In this document: positions 10,501 to 19,838 of the stretch, in pieces | Layout: each line of letters begins with the position of its first letter | Numbering within the stretch: position 1 is the stretch's first letter | Virus record (IMG/VR): IMGVR_UViG_3300009526_000037 | Coordinates: 1 to 31,159 of that record | Reading direction: 5' to 3' (one strand) | Length of the DNA stretch: 31,159 nt | Source: a virus | Program-made: the position numbers and the translations under genes | Notes under the pieces: generated by a model | Database searches by the model: none | Seen by the model: only the letters and a program-made list of their open reading frames with translations | What the model was told of the DNA's origin: nothing

Positions 10501-13500
10501 CAGTAGTTCTACCATCCACTCCGCAGAACATTAAATCAGGTGATATTTTTGGAGTTTACGATTTAATTTCAACAACATTAGATCCAGGCGATAGTACTTT
10601 TGCAAATGCTCAAACTACTAAAGCAGCAATTGGTGCGTTTTTTAAAGTTAAGTCTATAAGTTTAGAAAAGGTTACATTTGAAACTACAGAGACAGTAGAC
10701 GATATTGATGAGTGTGTTGGACGATTAAGTAAGCTAGTTTCCGTTAGAACAGATAACTTATTAAACTTAAATGATATAGCACAAAAATTAGCAAATACTA
10801 AATCGTTGTTTTGGGTTGATGATGCACAAGATAACGGTTGGAGAGTTTACGAAAACACAGAAGCGTTTACAAAGTTACAAGGTATTAGTAGTGGCACCAG
10901 CATTGATAATAAAACCTTTGCTAAAACAATGTCGGCAAATAACAGTAATACTATTATGGCTGTAGGATCACCAGACGAAGATGACGGAAAAGTTTATATT
11001 TACACAAGATCAACTAATAGTGGAAACTATATTTTATCACAAACATTAGAAGCACCCACACTAACAGTAGACACATTTAAACGTTTTTATGAAGGGCTAT
11101 CTTATAGCGTTGGAGACCAAGTAAAGTTTGCTGATAAGTTTTACCAGGTTACTGATGCACATATTGGCGACGAGTTCTTCAACGCAGCGAAGCATTCGTT
11201 ACTAACCCAACCTAGTTTACAAAAGTTTGGCGCAAGTGTTGGTATGTCAGACGATGGCAAATATTTAATTATTGGGTCACCAGAAGCAAGTAAAGTAAAA
11301 ACAAATTATAAAAATACGTACGAGCCTACTCAAGCGTATGTAGCAGGTGACATTGTTTCTTATAATAATCTATTATGGAAATCTACTACATCAATTGTTC
11401 CTGAATCTGATAGTATACAGTTTACTAGTTTTAGTAGCGTAGCACAACAGATTGAAGCAGTTGGAAATACTACTCAAGCTTCGGAACAGATTGATATTTT
11501 ATTTACAGGTAAGTATCCATTTACTGGTATAACTGTTGATCATGTATTAGTCCGAGCACCTAAATTAATGTATGCAGGTATTGACACAGGTGACACTGTT
11601 AAGTTAAAGTGGAACTCAAAAACAATAGCTAATCAAAATCAAACAACGTATACTAATTTAGCACCATTTGCTGGAAGCGGTATAGATGCACTAGGTTCTA
11701 ACTTCTTTACAGGTGAACATGTAGTTCAAATGAAAGTTGATTTAGTTTTACAAATCATTGCTTTTACTAATCAACAAGCAGCTGGCCAAGCAATCCGAAC
11801 ACAAACTGGTACAGGTACTGTTACATATTCTTACGAAGTTGACGGCAGTATTGGATTGTATATTAATAACATAACAGGAACTTTTGCCGCATCTGATAGT
11901 TTGTTTTTAGCTAATGGAGACTTTGTAGGAGAATATTGGACGGCGGCGCCGGCTGAAACACTTAATGTTAATAGTTATTATGGCGGTTACTGGATGATAG
12001 CAGTTCCAGGAAGCTATCAGATATTTTCAACTACATCTGATGAAGGTAGAGGATTAGTTTATCAAGAAGCAGTAACAGATAGTTCAACACCAACAAATTA
12101 TTATTATAATTCAAGAGACTACGAAACAACAACAGTGTCGAGTGAAGACACAACAGCAAGTTACATATATTCTTTAAGTAGCCAAGGATTTCCTGGTCCA
12201 TCGGGAGTTACTACTCCAATATTAAGCAGATACTATGTAGTAAGAGCTCCAAAAAGTCTTACTGATACATTAGCAGTAGCAAGTACATTTAAATTTTATG
12301 TTCCAGGATTAGCAAGATATAGTACTGGTATTGCAAATGATCCAGCAACACTAGGGTTATCGTATGCCGGAGTTAATAAAACATTAACAGTAGCAGCACT
12401 ATGGGACGGGTATATAAAGTTTCAATTCACAAAGTTTAACTTATTTGGAGAACCGTTTGAACCTAGGATAGGAGACATTGTTAGAGACGTAACAACTGGA
12501 GCAACAGCCAAAGTTGAATTTTATCAAAGAGATGCGTTAAACGCAACAATATTTGTTACAGCCGTTACTGGAAACTTTTCAAACGGTTCAAACTTTTTTA
12601 ATAACGCTGAAATAGAATACTTAGGCACTCCTACTGATCCAAGTCCAATATACCAAGTTAATCGTGTTATGGGAGAAATTCAAGCTAAGTCACTAGGGTT
12701 ACCTGCAGAAGGCATTGGAAAATTAATTTTAGTTGATTCTGGAGAGTTAATACCGTTAGTAAGTACTCAAAACTCAACAGATTTTGAGTACTGGTTTTAC
12801 GAAGAGAATATAGTTCAAGGTGTTCCGTTATCTGCAAATATTCCTACGACGTTAAACAATGATTGGACTAACGTTTATAGCATTCCTGTTATTGAAGGAG
12901 CAACAGCAAGTTCTTTAACACGACAAGGCATGTATACTATTTACAGTGGATTAAATTCTAGTAGATTTACTTCTGTTGCGTCATATATAGTTCCAGAAGC
13001 AACTAATGATTTTTACTTAGGTTCTGAAGTTGCAATACGAAAATCAAATGAGTTATATAGATCATTTATAAGTGCAGGAAAATCTTTTAATGACCTAAGA
13101 GCATTTAGCACATCAGGTAAAGATGAAGATGATAGTACATATATGCGAGGAAGAGTTTATTTTATTAAGAATGGTACTGACATTGACGGTAATGTATGGG
13201 ATTGGGAGCTAGGAAAAGATAAAAAATTCCAAGGAGAGTTTTCTAATATAGTTTCATATTCAACTAACGATATTGTATATATTAACGGATCAATTTTTAA
13301 AGCAAATACTAATTTATCTGCAGGAGTATTTAACGGACTTGAATGGACACAACAAACTACTCCGGTCGATTACTTAGGATATGTTCCTAATAATACTGAA
13401 ATATTACCAATATTTGATAGCGCCGATCCAAGTACTGTACTTGATCAAGACGGATTGTATAATTTTGATAGCATAAGAATTTCTCAAAACGGAGAGGTAC

Positions 13501-16500
13501 TAATTGCAAAGATTAGATATAAGGGCCAGTCAGCTAGTGGCCCTAATAGACGGGGTGTTGTAGTTTATAGAAATTATAACGGCAATTATCAAAGACATCA
13601 AACTATATTAGCTGATCAGTTTGATCAATCGTTATCTGCTGATGGTATAAACGCACAGCTTGCGAATGTGTTTGCTGCTGATATTGATATTAGTAAAGAT
13701 GGAACTATGTTGGCTATTAGTGAACTTGCAGCTGAAGTGAAACGTACCGACGAAGACCCAACACTAGTTACAAAAGATCAGGGTAGAGTATTTTTATTAA
13801 AACAGAGTTCATCAACAGGATTTTTTGAATATAGTCAAACGCTATATAGTAGAAATAATGAACCAGTAGAATTCTTTGGAACTTCGTTATCCTTTGACAA
13901 CACCACATTAGCAATATGTGCTAAGAATGCTGACTCAAAAAGTAATACAACTTTTGATACTAATGCACTAAATGTACCGCAAACAACATATGATAATAAC
14001 TTTACATTGTTTACTAAAAAATATATTGATACTGGGGTAGTTTATCTTTATGAAAGCGTTAACGGTACACTAGTGTACGGTCAAACGCTAACTTATATTA
14101 ATGATGATTCATCCTTATCAGCAGCTAACACTAATGCTCTTAATTCAGTTAAAGATTTTGGTATAAACTTATATGCAAATAATAATCACGTATACGTTGG
14201 ATTACCAACTGAGACAGTCCTTGACGGCACAAATGGCGCTGTGATTGACTTTAGAAAAGTTGACGGAACTAGTATATGGAAAACACATGCTTCTCCTAAA
14301 AATACAGTTGACGTTGCTAAAATTAAAAAACTACAACTGTATGATACAAAGGAAAATAAATTAGTTAAGTATCTTGATTACTTAGATCCAATCCAGGGTA
14401 AAATTGCAGGTATTGCTGAACAAGAACTTTCTTATAAACTATATTATGATCCAGCAGTTTATACAAATGGCAATACAGAAGTTAATGTCGGGTTGTCTGA
14501 TATTTGGGGAGCTGAACAAGTTGGTCAATTATGGTGGGATCTATCAACTGCTAAGTTTTTAAATCCATACCAAAGCAACATTATTTTTAGTACTAATAAT
14601 TGGAACAAACAATTCCCTTCAGGCAACTCAATAGATGTATACGAATGGGTTGAAAGCAATTTACTTCCATCAGAATGGAATGCCATTGCTGAAACAGAAG
14701 AAGGAGTTACTGAAGATATAACAGGTATTACAAAGTACGATGATACTGTTTATTCTATTGTTAATGTGTTTGATTCAATAGCACAGAAGTTTTCAGCAAA
14801 GTATCATTATTGGGTTAAAGGAAAAATAACAGCACCTAATATTGAAGGAAGAACTATTAGTAGTTTTAACGTAGCTCGTTATATTGATGATCCAGCAGGC
14901 ATGGGGTATAAATTTGTTAACTTCTTAACTCCTAATAGTTTTGTTATACACAATTGTCGCAGTTTAATTAAAGATAAAGATGTAGCAATTAGCGTACAGT
15001 ACTGGACAATTGAGAATCAAGAAATTAATATACATAATCAATATCAATTGTTTACTGCTGGATTAGAAAGCAGTAAGCCTAATATAGATATTGAAAGAAA
15101 GTGGTTCGACAGTTTAATTGGTGTTGATACTTATGGTAGAGAAGTTCCTGATTCTACTCTTTCAGACAAAGAAAAATACGGAATTTTAAATAAGCCAAGA
15201 CAGTCGTGGTTTATTAATAGAACCCAAGCACTTAAACAAGTTATTGATAGAACTAACCTTGTATTAAAAGACCGATTAATAATTGATGATAAAATTATTA
15301 CACCGTTATTAAATAAAGATGCACCACCATTAGCTGCAACTAATATATTTGACTTGTCAGTAGATACGTTTGAAGATTTAGAATTTGTAGGCGCTGCAAA
15401 AGTGTCACAAGCAGTGTTAACTCCAGTAATAGTCGATGGAAAGATTGTTAGAGTTACTATTACCGACGCAGGTAGAGGTTATAAAGTTGTTCCTACAATA
15501 ACACTTACTGGAACTAATGAAACAGCTGCAGAGTTTACTATTACGTTAAGTAACGTAGGTTCGGTTACAGGAGTAACTATTGATAATCAAGGAAGCGGTT
15601 ATTCTGAAACAGCTACTACGTTAGAAGTTAGAAGATTTACAGTTCTTGTTAAGAGCGATTCAACACTTAATGGTAAATGGTCATTATACGATAGAAATAT
15701 AAAAAATACTGACTGGGTAAGAAAACGGAGCCAAGCGTATGATACTTCAGCGTATTGGAGTTACATTGACTGGTATGGCACAGGATATAATGAATTTACA
15801 ACTATTGATCATTTAATTAGTTCTAGCTATCAATTAGAGTCATTGGATGACAGCACTGGCAATGTAGTTAAGATAGAAAACATTGGATCAGGTGGCTGGT
15901 TATTATTAGAAAAGATTGACAATTCTAACTCCATTGATTATACAATAAATTATAAAACAATTGGTAGACAAAATGGAACAATCAAAATTCTTCCAAGTTT
16001 ATATGATGTTACTGCTACTATAGGGTACGATACAGCAAGTTTTGATATAACTGTTTATGATACACAACCTTTTCAAGAAACAAGAATAATTCTTGAAACA
16101 ATACGAGATAACTTGTTAATTGATGAGTTAGCAATTGAATATAATAATTTATTTTTATCAAGTATAAGGTATGTATTCTCGGAACAGGGATTAGTTGATT
16201 GGGCATTTAAAACAAGTTTTATAAAGGCAAAGCATAATGTTGGTAACTTAACTAAGAAGAAAACGTTCCAGAACGATAACTTGCCTAGCTATGAGGAATA
16301 CTTAAAAGAAGTTAAACCGTTTAAGTCTAAGTTGCGTGAATACATAAGTGACTATGAATACCTAAATACTTCAGGAGTGTTAGTAACTGATTTTGATTTA
16401 CCGCCAAGATGGGATGACACACAAAAAGCAATTATTCCGCAGGCTGTAAAAGTTATAGATAATACTATTGTAGGAACAAATGCAGATTTAAACACATACC

Positions 16501-19500
16501 CAAATAAAAATTGGGTTGATAACATGTCTTACCAAATTAAAGAAATTAAAATAGCCGATGGAGGAAGCGGATATACACAACCTCCTGTTATTAATTTTGT
16601 AGGACAAGACCTAAGTTCAACAGAAACAGGTTCAGGAGCGACAGCTATAGCAAGATTAGGCACCGGCGGAAAGATAGAATCTGTTGAAGTTACTGCCTCC
16701 GGTACTGGTTATTTAAATCCACCAACTGTTGAGATTAACGGTTCTATATCGGCTAACGGTAAACCGGCTAGACTAATAGCAATTCTTGGCAACGGTTTAG
16801 TAAGAGGTATGCATTCTACTATAAAATTCGATAGAGTAACAGGAGCCTTTGTTGTAACTAACCTTAGTCAAAGTGAAACGTTTGCTGGAACCGAAAGTAC
16901 ATATGTTTATAATCTTATATTTCCAATGGATCTAAACACAAACAAATTAGAAGTTACTATTGCTGGAGAACTTTCACTACAAAGTGAATATACATATGAA
17001 AATGTATTAGATGTTACTAAAGGATATGATAGATATTTTGGTAGAATTACATTTACTATACCTCCTAAACTAAACAGTGTAATAGTAATTAAGTATAAAA
17101 AACCAGTAGAATTTTTAAGTGCTGCAGATAGAATTAGCTTATTTTATGATCCAGTAGCTGGTCAATTTGGTAACGACTTATCACAAGTAATGGACGGAAT
17201 TGATTACGGTGGCGTTGAAGTTAAGAGCTTTGAATTTGGTGGCAGCACTGGCTGGGACGCATTACCGTGGTTTACTGATTCATGGGATACATATGATACA
17301 ACATACGAAGATGAAGTATTTAAATTAGACGGCTCCACAATTTCAATTACATTAAGTTCGCCGTTAGCAACCGGAGTTGTTTATAATTTATACAGAAATG
17401 GAATTAGATTAGATGATCCAAATTGGACACTAGCATTTGATTCTACTGTAATTAAAAACCTTAATGCTATAATGCAAAGCATCACTGGAGACGGCACAAC
17501 TACTGTTATTGATTTACAAGAGTTAGGTGTTCCAACACAAGCTGATGATATTATAGTAGTAAGAAAAGTAACAAGTGATGGTAGCTTTATTAATGATCCA
17601 GAAAGTTATGACACATCAGTATCAGGTGGTAATCTTGCATATACTTCTGCTACAGGGTTAAAAGCTGAAGACATTACAATAGACGGCGACGGATTTGTTA
17701 CACCAACTACCAGTAAAGGACCGGAAGAGATTGTTCCAGGACAAGTATTAGACACTGTTGATATTGCAGTATACGAAAGACCAACAGGCGGAAGTAGTAT
17801 AATTGTTAATAGGAATCACATAGGCGATGGATCCACAAAAACTTTTGATGCTGGTAAGACACCGTTTACTGCTAGTTCAATGTTTGTCAAGGTTGATGGT
17901 GTTATATTTGAACCAACTACTGACGATTCAACGTTAGGATATACAGTAAACTATGCAAATAAAACAGTAGACTTTACAACAGCACCGGCTGACAATGCTC
18001 GAGTTAACTTAACAATGGTTGAGCCGTCAGGATTACAAATATTAGATATTGATAACTTTATAAGTGACGGCAGTTCTAATACATTTGAAACAAATGTACG
18101 ATGGACAGATAATGTTGAAGCAATAGCATCTAGCAATGGCAAGAAGTTAGATATTGTAATTGTTAAGAGTACAGGCGCTCGTCCTAACAATGTTGAACTT
18201 GTGTTAGCATCTCCGTTAGCCGCAGGCGATGTTATTAGATACTCAGTGTTTATTGGAGACGGAAATGATATTGATTCGTTCAGTCAAGTTATAGTTGACG
18301 AATTTGTTGAAGGCAGTGCAAACGGATTTGTTAAAGATGGCGATCAACATTTTATGACATTAAGTCAAGCACCATTTTCATATGGCCCAGCTGGCATTCA
18401 TACTCTTGTACAAGTAGGCAATAGGATATTACATTCTGGTTATAATAAACAGTTTACAGTATCAGATGCTAGAGAGTACAAATTAGATTTATGGCAAGTT
18501 CCTTTAGCAACGGTTCAAAATTCAGCAATTGAAGTATATCTTAATGGAGCTAAGTTAGATTATACAATAGGCTGGTCCTTTATCGGAGCAGAAAAGTTTG
18601 ATAGTGACACTCCTTTAGATCAACAAATAGGAAGTACAATAAAACTTACTGATAATGTAGGTAATGCAGGTGACACTTTATTAGTGTACCTTATTACAGA
18701 AAGTGAATACTTATTTGGTGCATTTGAACAGCAGGGTTCATCTACAGTATTTGTTCCAACACCAGGTATAGTTTCTTTTAATGACTTATTTCCATCTAGA
18801 GTTGATGGCGAAAAAGTAAAAGTGTATCAATTTAGTAATAGTAAATCACAAAGGTTTGAAAGAGAATCATATACAGTTACTGAAAAAACGCCAATTACTA
18901 AAGGCTCTGCAGAATACTATTTCTTAAATAACTTAAGAGCTGGATTATTTAAATTAAGATCTCCAGCACTTGATTCAAAATATGTTTGGGTTATACTAAA
19001 CGGAACTTTATTAGATGCAGATATTGATTACAGTGTTACTGAAGATAACAAATATGTTAAACTTGTAAGTCAGCTTAATGAGAATGACAGAATTGAAGTT
19101 TTACACTTTGGAAATCCTACAGTTATAGCTAAGTTTGGATGGCGACAGTTTAAAGATATGCTTAACAGAACGCATTATAAAAGAATAGACGGCGCCAAAG
19201 ATTACAAACTTGCTAAAGATTTAAAACCGCATGATAAAATTATTGAGTTATTAGATGCATCTGGCATAACAAATCCTACAGCAGGGTCAGAGTATCCAGG
19301 AATTATATGGGTCAACGGAGAAAGAATAGAATATAGAATTAAAGACGGTAATTTATTAAAACAATTACAAAGAGGAACATTAGGCACTGGCGTATTAGAT
19401 ATTTACACTCACGGAACAGAAGTATACGACCAAAGCATTAACTATTCAATGCCGTATAAAGACGAAACACTTAGTACAATATTTACAGCAGATGGTACTA

Positions 19501-19838
19501 GTACTGCATTTGAATTAGACTTTACGCCAGGTGATAGCGGAGTAAATGAATTTGAAGTATTTGTAGGAGGAAGGCGCCTAAGAAAGACTGCTATATCTTC
19601 TTATAAATTTACTAACAGTATAGCACAAGATAGCCCAGAAAATGATGAAACATTACCAGCAGAATTTTCATTATTAAGTAATACACTAACGCTATTAACA
19701 GCTCCTGTAGAGAATCAGAAGGTTATTATAGTTAGAAAACAAGGAAAACAGTGGACAAGTCCGGGAACAACATTAAGTAAGGCAGATTCGGATATTGGCA
19801 GATTCTTAAGAGCTGCAAGTGTTGACTTACCTCGATAA
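4539..19838 (+). CDS. Giant 5099-aa mosaic virion protein in the gp7 position (putative baseplate/tail structure)
   Basis: One frame of 15.3 kb runs without a stop. It follows gp6 by 14 bases, with GGAAG upstream of the ATG. Position, size and beta-rich composition indicate a virion structural protein, probably of the baseplate. Visible parts, in residues: conserved opening 23-150 (HLPRYFRTTPNSKFLAS, HIDWDKFINFREYYWLP); cupredoxin-like module about 190-273 without Cys or His at the end where metal ligands would lie; CBM5/12-like modules near 1446, 1705, 2183, 2261 and 2897; a helical segment 1777-1851 (FYQGFIQDKGSKNALTKLF) weakly recalling the T4 gp7 C-terminal part; propeller-like repeats about 2127-3250; GSGY-type repeats near 3641, 3681, 4004 and 4051; GDGSTTxF-type beta domains from about 4314; and IIWVNGERIEYRIKDGNLL near 4910. 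T4 gp7 has 1032 aa, so an orthologous core could only be a small part. No signal peptide, intein or frameshift is seen. Confidence 0.88.
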   Translation: MAFDNNQKSGTGDKNAKRKTEDHLPRYFRTTPNSKFLASTLDQLVQPGSVEKLNGYFGRENATSFNKDDNYIGDVSVNRANYQFEPAVVIKDNLNTVKFYKDYNDYMNQLTGFNPLIKDHSITNKQEYYSWNPHIDWDKFINFREYYWLPSGPQTVGVAGQTTDVVSTYTVSLADNDDNFGYVFSPDGLTQNPTIKLFRGITYKLDINTPGLPFTIRTKRDLDDAFLLPATQQIDNQGTESSTITFTPGSDTPDILYYVADNDINAAGLIKVANIEEASAIDIDAEVLGKKTYTTGTGFSLTNGMKVNFIGEVTPAKYAIGEYYVEGVGDKIVLIKEDELTVPSAFVTNQDIKFDAQGFDRQPFDTAIGYPTVRDYSLINRSAKDGNLWSRYNRWFHKSVIEQSATLNNQPISVDESARAKRPIVEFEAGLKLFNFGTATKKNVNLLDTHTTDVFSIIEGSSGYNIDGVDLIDGMRILFTADPDVLVNGRIFEVKFFAFDGPEIEVDQTVQQISLIDVTDTLPLIDEVVLVTQGDSYKGLMYHFTGTKWIQAQTKTKVNQPPLFDLYDENNVSYSDTIEYNSTSFKGNKVFSYKEAEIGKVDVESGVVLSYRTITNVGDITFSFNLLSDYFEYLIGSQLYYKNTDVGFLRNYSNRTTYKNANGWQKAPTDSKQPVIRQYVFDDTTSVFDVDVYENSASLADLSVSVFLNNNLTFKDVDYTLGISANNATTITFLKPAFTSLTGLTNGDKVTIKTTSLAVKNDNGYYDFPSNLERNPLNNNIGEFTLGEVNNHVTSIVEDLTDFVGKFPGASNLRDLGNVSKFGNRFIKHSSPLNLAMYSVLDKESNLISAIRFAGTEYGKFKRSFLQVSNTLGWQGPVKEHVDRILAELNKDKINSMPFYFSDMVPQGSVKRTTHEVDDNTQEYFLLSKAFSLDTPNRDSAQVYLNGIQLTHGKDYTFNSEGFCRVTKTKTKGNLLDIYEYETTNGSYVPATPTKLGLYPAYEPSMYLDNTFQTPVNVIQGHDGSIVVAFNDYRDDLILELEKRIYNNLKVKYDPALFNIHDFKGGEYRLTEFTKLQVDSPMLTDFMQWTKLVDGDYTLNDFFNRTNSWTFNYATMQSPNGSILPGFWRGVYNEAYDTDSPHTRPWEMLGFSVMPIWWGTTYGPAPYTKDNLVLWTDLQNGVVREPKKKIKILKNYKRPGLLEHLPVDESGNLLSPNDSGYAQNFNTSNLNESFKFGDEAPTETAWRRSSQYPFSLITSWTLTQPSKVLATGFDRVRQVRNLTKQIIYKSTNNQLTLKSLIYPNTFLDTTQTFTSGLVNYVADFLSSSVVLSYAEYKDNLKSITNQIGFKVGGYTDKNKFKLILDSRTPLNEGNVFVPEENYSVFLNKSSPVKTINYSGVMIERRTNGYKIKGYDNVTPSFTYFLPHEKDNDPVITVGGISDPLLEFESGRFYSSGVVVEHSGVYYRVTKSHTAGTSFNSDNFATLPKLPVTGGREVILRREFALFSPIELKYGTILKTIQEVADFLQGYGKYLESIGFVFDHYRATDIVVDSWETSVREFAFWSLHNWSEGTLISVSPAASELKLNSSYMVADNIFDTFFGYTLLKVDGKKLTEDFVQLDRQEPNQFILRPKNTADGIYAIKIPLVQKEHVVLLDNKTVFSDIIYDPEPGYRQERIKVLGYRTTNWDGSLNIEGFVYDQAPITSWLPNRDYFIGDIVKWKEFYYTANVKVPGTETFNTTLWNRLDEKPEAGLTPNFEYKTNQFADFYDLDSDNFDSEQQKMAQHLIGYQKRKYLENIINDDVSQYKFYQGFIQDKGSKNALTKLFDVLGSSDKDSLEFYEEWAIKRGQYGAADGFAEVEYKLDESKFRLSPQPIELVKSTTSEETDLVYRILPHEAYLTPEDYDHSPFPTKYIAPEQGYIKDSGFVNQQDVKFIVNTVDSILDIDFATCNRNDLIWVGNDKLTWNIYRHDDTDFKIEQVIGGETEFTVVLPSTPQNIKSGDIFGVYDLISTTLDPGDSTFANAQTTKAAIGAFFKVKSISLEKVTFETTETVDDIDECVGRLSKLVSVRTDNLLNLNDIAQKLANTKSLFWVDDAQDNGWRVYENTEAFTKLQGISSGTSIDNKTFAKTMSANNSNTIMAVGSPDEDDGKVYIYTRSTNSGNYILSQTLEAPTLTVDTFKRFYEGLSYSVGDQVKFADKFYQVTDAHIGDEFFNAAKHSLLTQPSLQKFGASVGMSDDGKYLIIGSPEASKVKTNYKNTYEPTQAYVAGDIVSYNNLLWKSTTSIVPESDSIQFTSFSSVAQQIEAVGNTTQASEQIDILFTGKYPFTGITVDHVLVRAPKLMYAGIDTGDTVKLKWNSKTIANQNQTTYTNLAPFAGSGIDALGSNFFTGEHVVQMKVDLVLQIIAFTNQQAAGQAIRTQTGTGTVTYSYEVDGSIGLYINNITGTFAASDSLFLANGDFVGEYWTAAPAETLNVNSYYGGYWMIAVPGSYQIFSTTSDEGRGLVYQEAVTDSSTPTNYYYNSRDYETTTVSSEDTTASYIYSLSSQGFPGPSGVTTPILSRYYVVRAPKSLTDTLAVASTFKFYVPGLARYSTGIANDPATLGLSYAGVNKTLTVAALWDGYIKFQFTKFNLFGEPFEPRIGDIVRDVTTGATAKVEFYQRDALNATIFVTAVTGNFSNGSNFFNNAEIEYLGTPTDPSPIYQVNRVMGEIQAKSLGLPAEGIGKLILVDSGELIPLVSTQNSTDFEYWFYEENIVQGVPLSANIPTTLNNDWTNVYSIPVIEGATASSLTRQGMYTIYSGLNSSRFTSVASYIVPEATNDFYLGSEVAIRKSNELYRSFISAGKSFNDLRAFSTSGKDEDDSTYMRGRVYFIKNGTDIDGNVWDWELGKDKKFQGEFSNIVSYSTNDIVYINGSIFKANTNLSAGVFNGLEWTQQTTPVDYLGYVPNNTEILPIFDSADPSTVLDQDGLYNFDSIRISQNGEVLIAKIRYKGQSASGPNRRGVVVYRNYNGNYQRHQTILADQFDQSLSADGINAQLANVFAADIDISKDGTMLAISELAAEVKRTDEDPTLVTKDQGRVFLLKQSSSTGFFEYSQTLYSRNNEPVEFFGTSLSFDNTTLAICAKNADSKSNTTFDTNALNVPQTTYDNNFTLFTKKYIDTGVVYLYESVNGTLVYGQTLTYINDDSSLSAANTNALNSVKDFGINLYANNNHVYVGLPTETVLDGTNGAVIDFRKVDGTSIWKTHASPKNTVDVAKIKKLQLYDTKENKLVKYLDYLDPIQGKIAGIAEQELSYKLYYDPAVYTNGNTEVNVGLSDIWGAEQVGQLWWDLSTAKFLNPYQSNIIFSTNNWNKQFPSGNSIDVYEWVESNLLPSEWNAIAETEEGVTEDITGITKYDDTVYSIVNVFDSIAQKFSAKYHYWVKGKITAPNIEGRTISSFNVARYIDDPAGMGYKFVNFLTPNSFVIHNCRSLIKDKDVAISVQYWTIENQEINIHNQYQLFTAGLESSKPNIDIERKWFDSLIGVDTYGREVPDSTLSDKEKYGILNKPRQSWFINRTQALKQVIDRTNLVLKDRLIIDDKIITPLLNKDAPPLAATNIFDLSVDTFEDLEFVGAAKVSQAVLTPVIVDGKIVRVTITDAGRGYKVVPTITLTGTNETAAEFTITLSNVGSVTGVTIDNQGSGYSETATTLEVRRFTVLVKSDSTLNGKWSLYDRNIKNTDWVRKRSQAYDTSAYWSYIDWYGTGYNEFTTIDHLISSSYQLESLDDSTGNVVKIENIGSGGWLLLEKIDNSNSIDYTINYKTIGRQNGTIKILPSLYDVTATIGYDTASFDITVYDTQPFQETRIILETIRDNLLIDELAIEYNNLFLSSIRYVFSEQGLVDWAFKTSFIKAKHNVGNLTKKKTFQNDNLPSYEEYLKEVKPFKSKLREYISDYEYLNTSGVLVTDFDLPPRWDDTQKAIIPQAVKVIDNTIVGTNADLNTYPNKNWVDNMSYQIKEIKIADGGSGYTQPPVINFVGQDLSSTETGSGATAIARLGTGGKIESVEVTASGTGYLNPPTVEINGSISANGKPARLIAILGNGLVRGMHSTIKFDRVTGAFVVTNLSQSETFAGTESTYVYNLIFPMDLNTNKLEVTIAGELSLQSEYTYENVLDVTKGYDRYFGRITFTIPPKLNSVIVIKYKKPVEFLSAADRISLFYDPVAGQFGNDLSQVMDGIDYGGVEVKSFEFGGSTGWDALPWFTDSWDTYDTTYEDEVFKLDGSTISITLSSPLATGVVYNLYRNGIRLDDPNWTLAFDSTVIKNLNAIMQSITGDGTTTVIDLQELGVPTQADDIIVVRKVTSDGSFINDPESYDTSVSGGNLAYTSATGLKAEDITIDGDGFVTPTTSKGPEEIVPGQVLDTVDIAVYERPTGGSSIIVNRNHIGDGSTKTFDAGKTPFTASSMFVKVDGVIFEPTTDDSTLGYTVNYANKTVDFTTAPADNARVNLTMVEPSGLQILDIDNFISDGSSNTFETNVRWTDNVEAIASSNGKKLDIVIVKSTGARPNNVELVLASPLAAGDVIRYSVFIGDGNDIDSFSQVIVDEFVEGSANGFVKDGDQHFMTLSQAPFSYGPAGIHTLVQVGNRILHSGYNKQFTVSDAREYKLDLWQVPLATVQNSAIEVYLNGAKLDYTIGWSFIGAEKFDSDTPLDQQIGSTIKLTDNVGNAGDTLLVYLITESEYLFGAFEQQGSSTVFVPTPGIVSFNDLFPSRVDGEKVKVYQFSNSKSQRFERESYTVTEKTPITKGSAEYYFLNNLRAGLFKLRSPALDSKYVWVILNGTLLDADIDYSVTEDNKYVKLVSQLNENDRIEVLHFGNPTVIAKFGWRQFKDMLNRTHYKRIDGAKDYKLAKDLKPHDKIIELLDASGITNPTAGSEYPGIIWVNGERIEYRIKDGNLLKQLQRGTLGTGVLDIYTHGTEVYDQSINYSMPYKDETLSTIFTADGTSTAFELDFTPGDSGVNEFEVFVGGRRLRKTAISSYKFTNSIAQDSPENDETLPAEFSLLSNTLTLLTAPVENQKVIIVRKQGKQWTSPGTTLSKADSDIGRFLRAASVDLPR

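Noticed and set aside
4539-19838. An intein, frameshift or assembly join inside the giant gene.
   Set aside because: No intein splice-block pattern, stop or frame change was seen, and composition stays even along the whole frame. A join cannot be fully excluded without reads.
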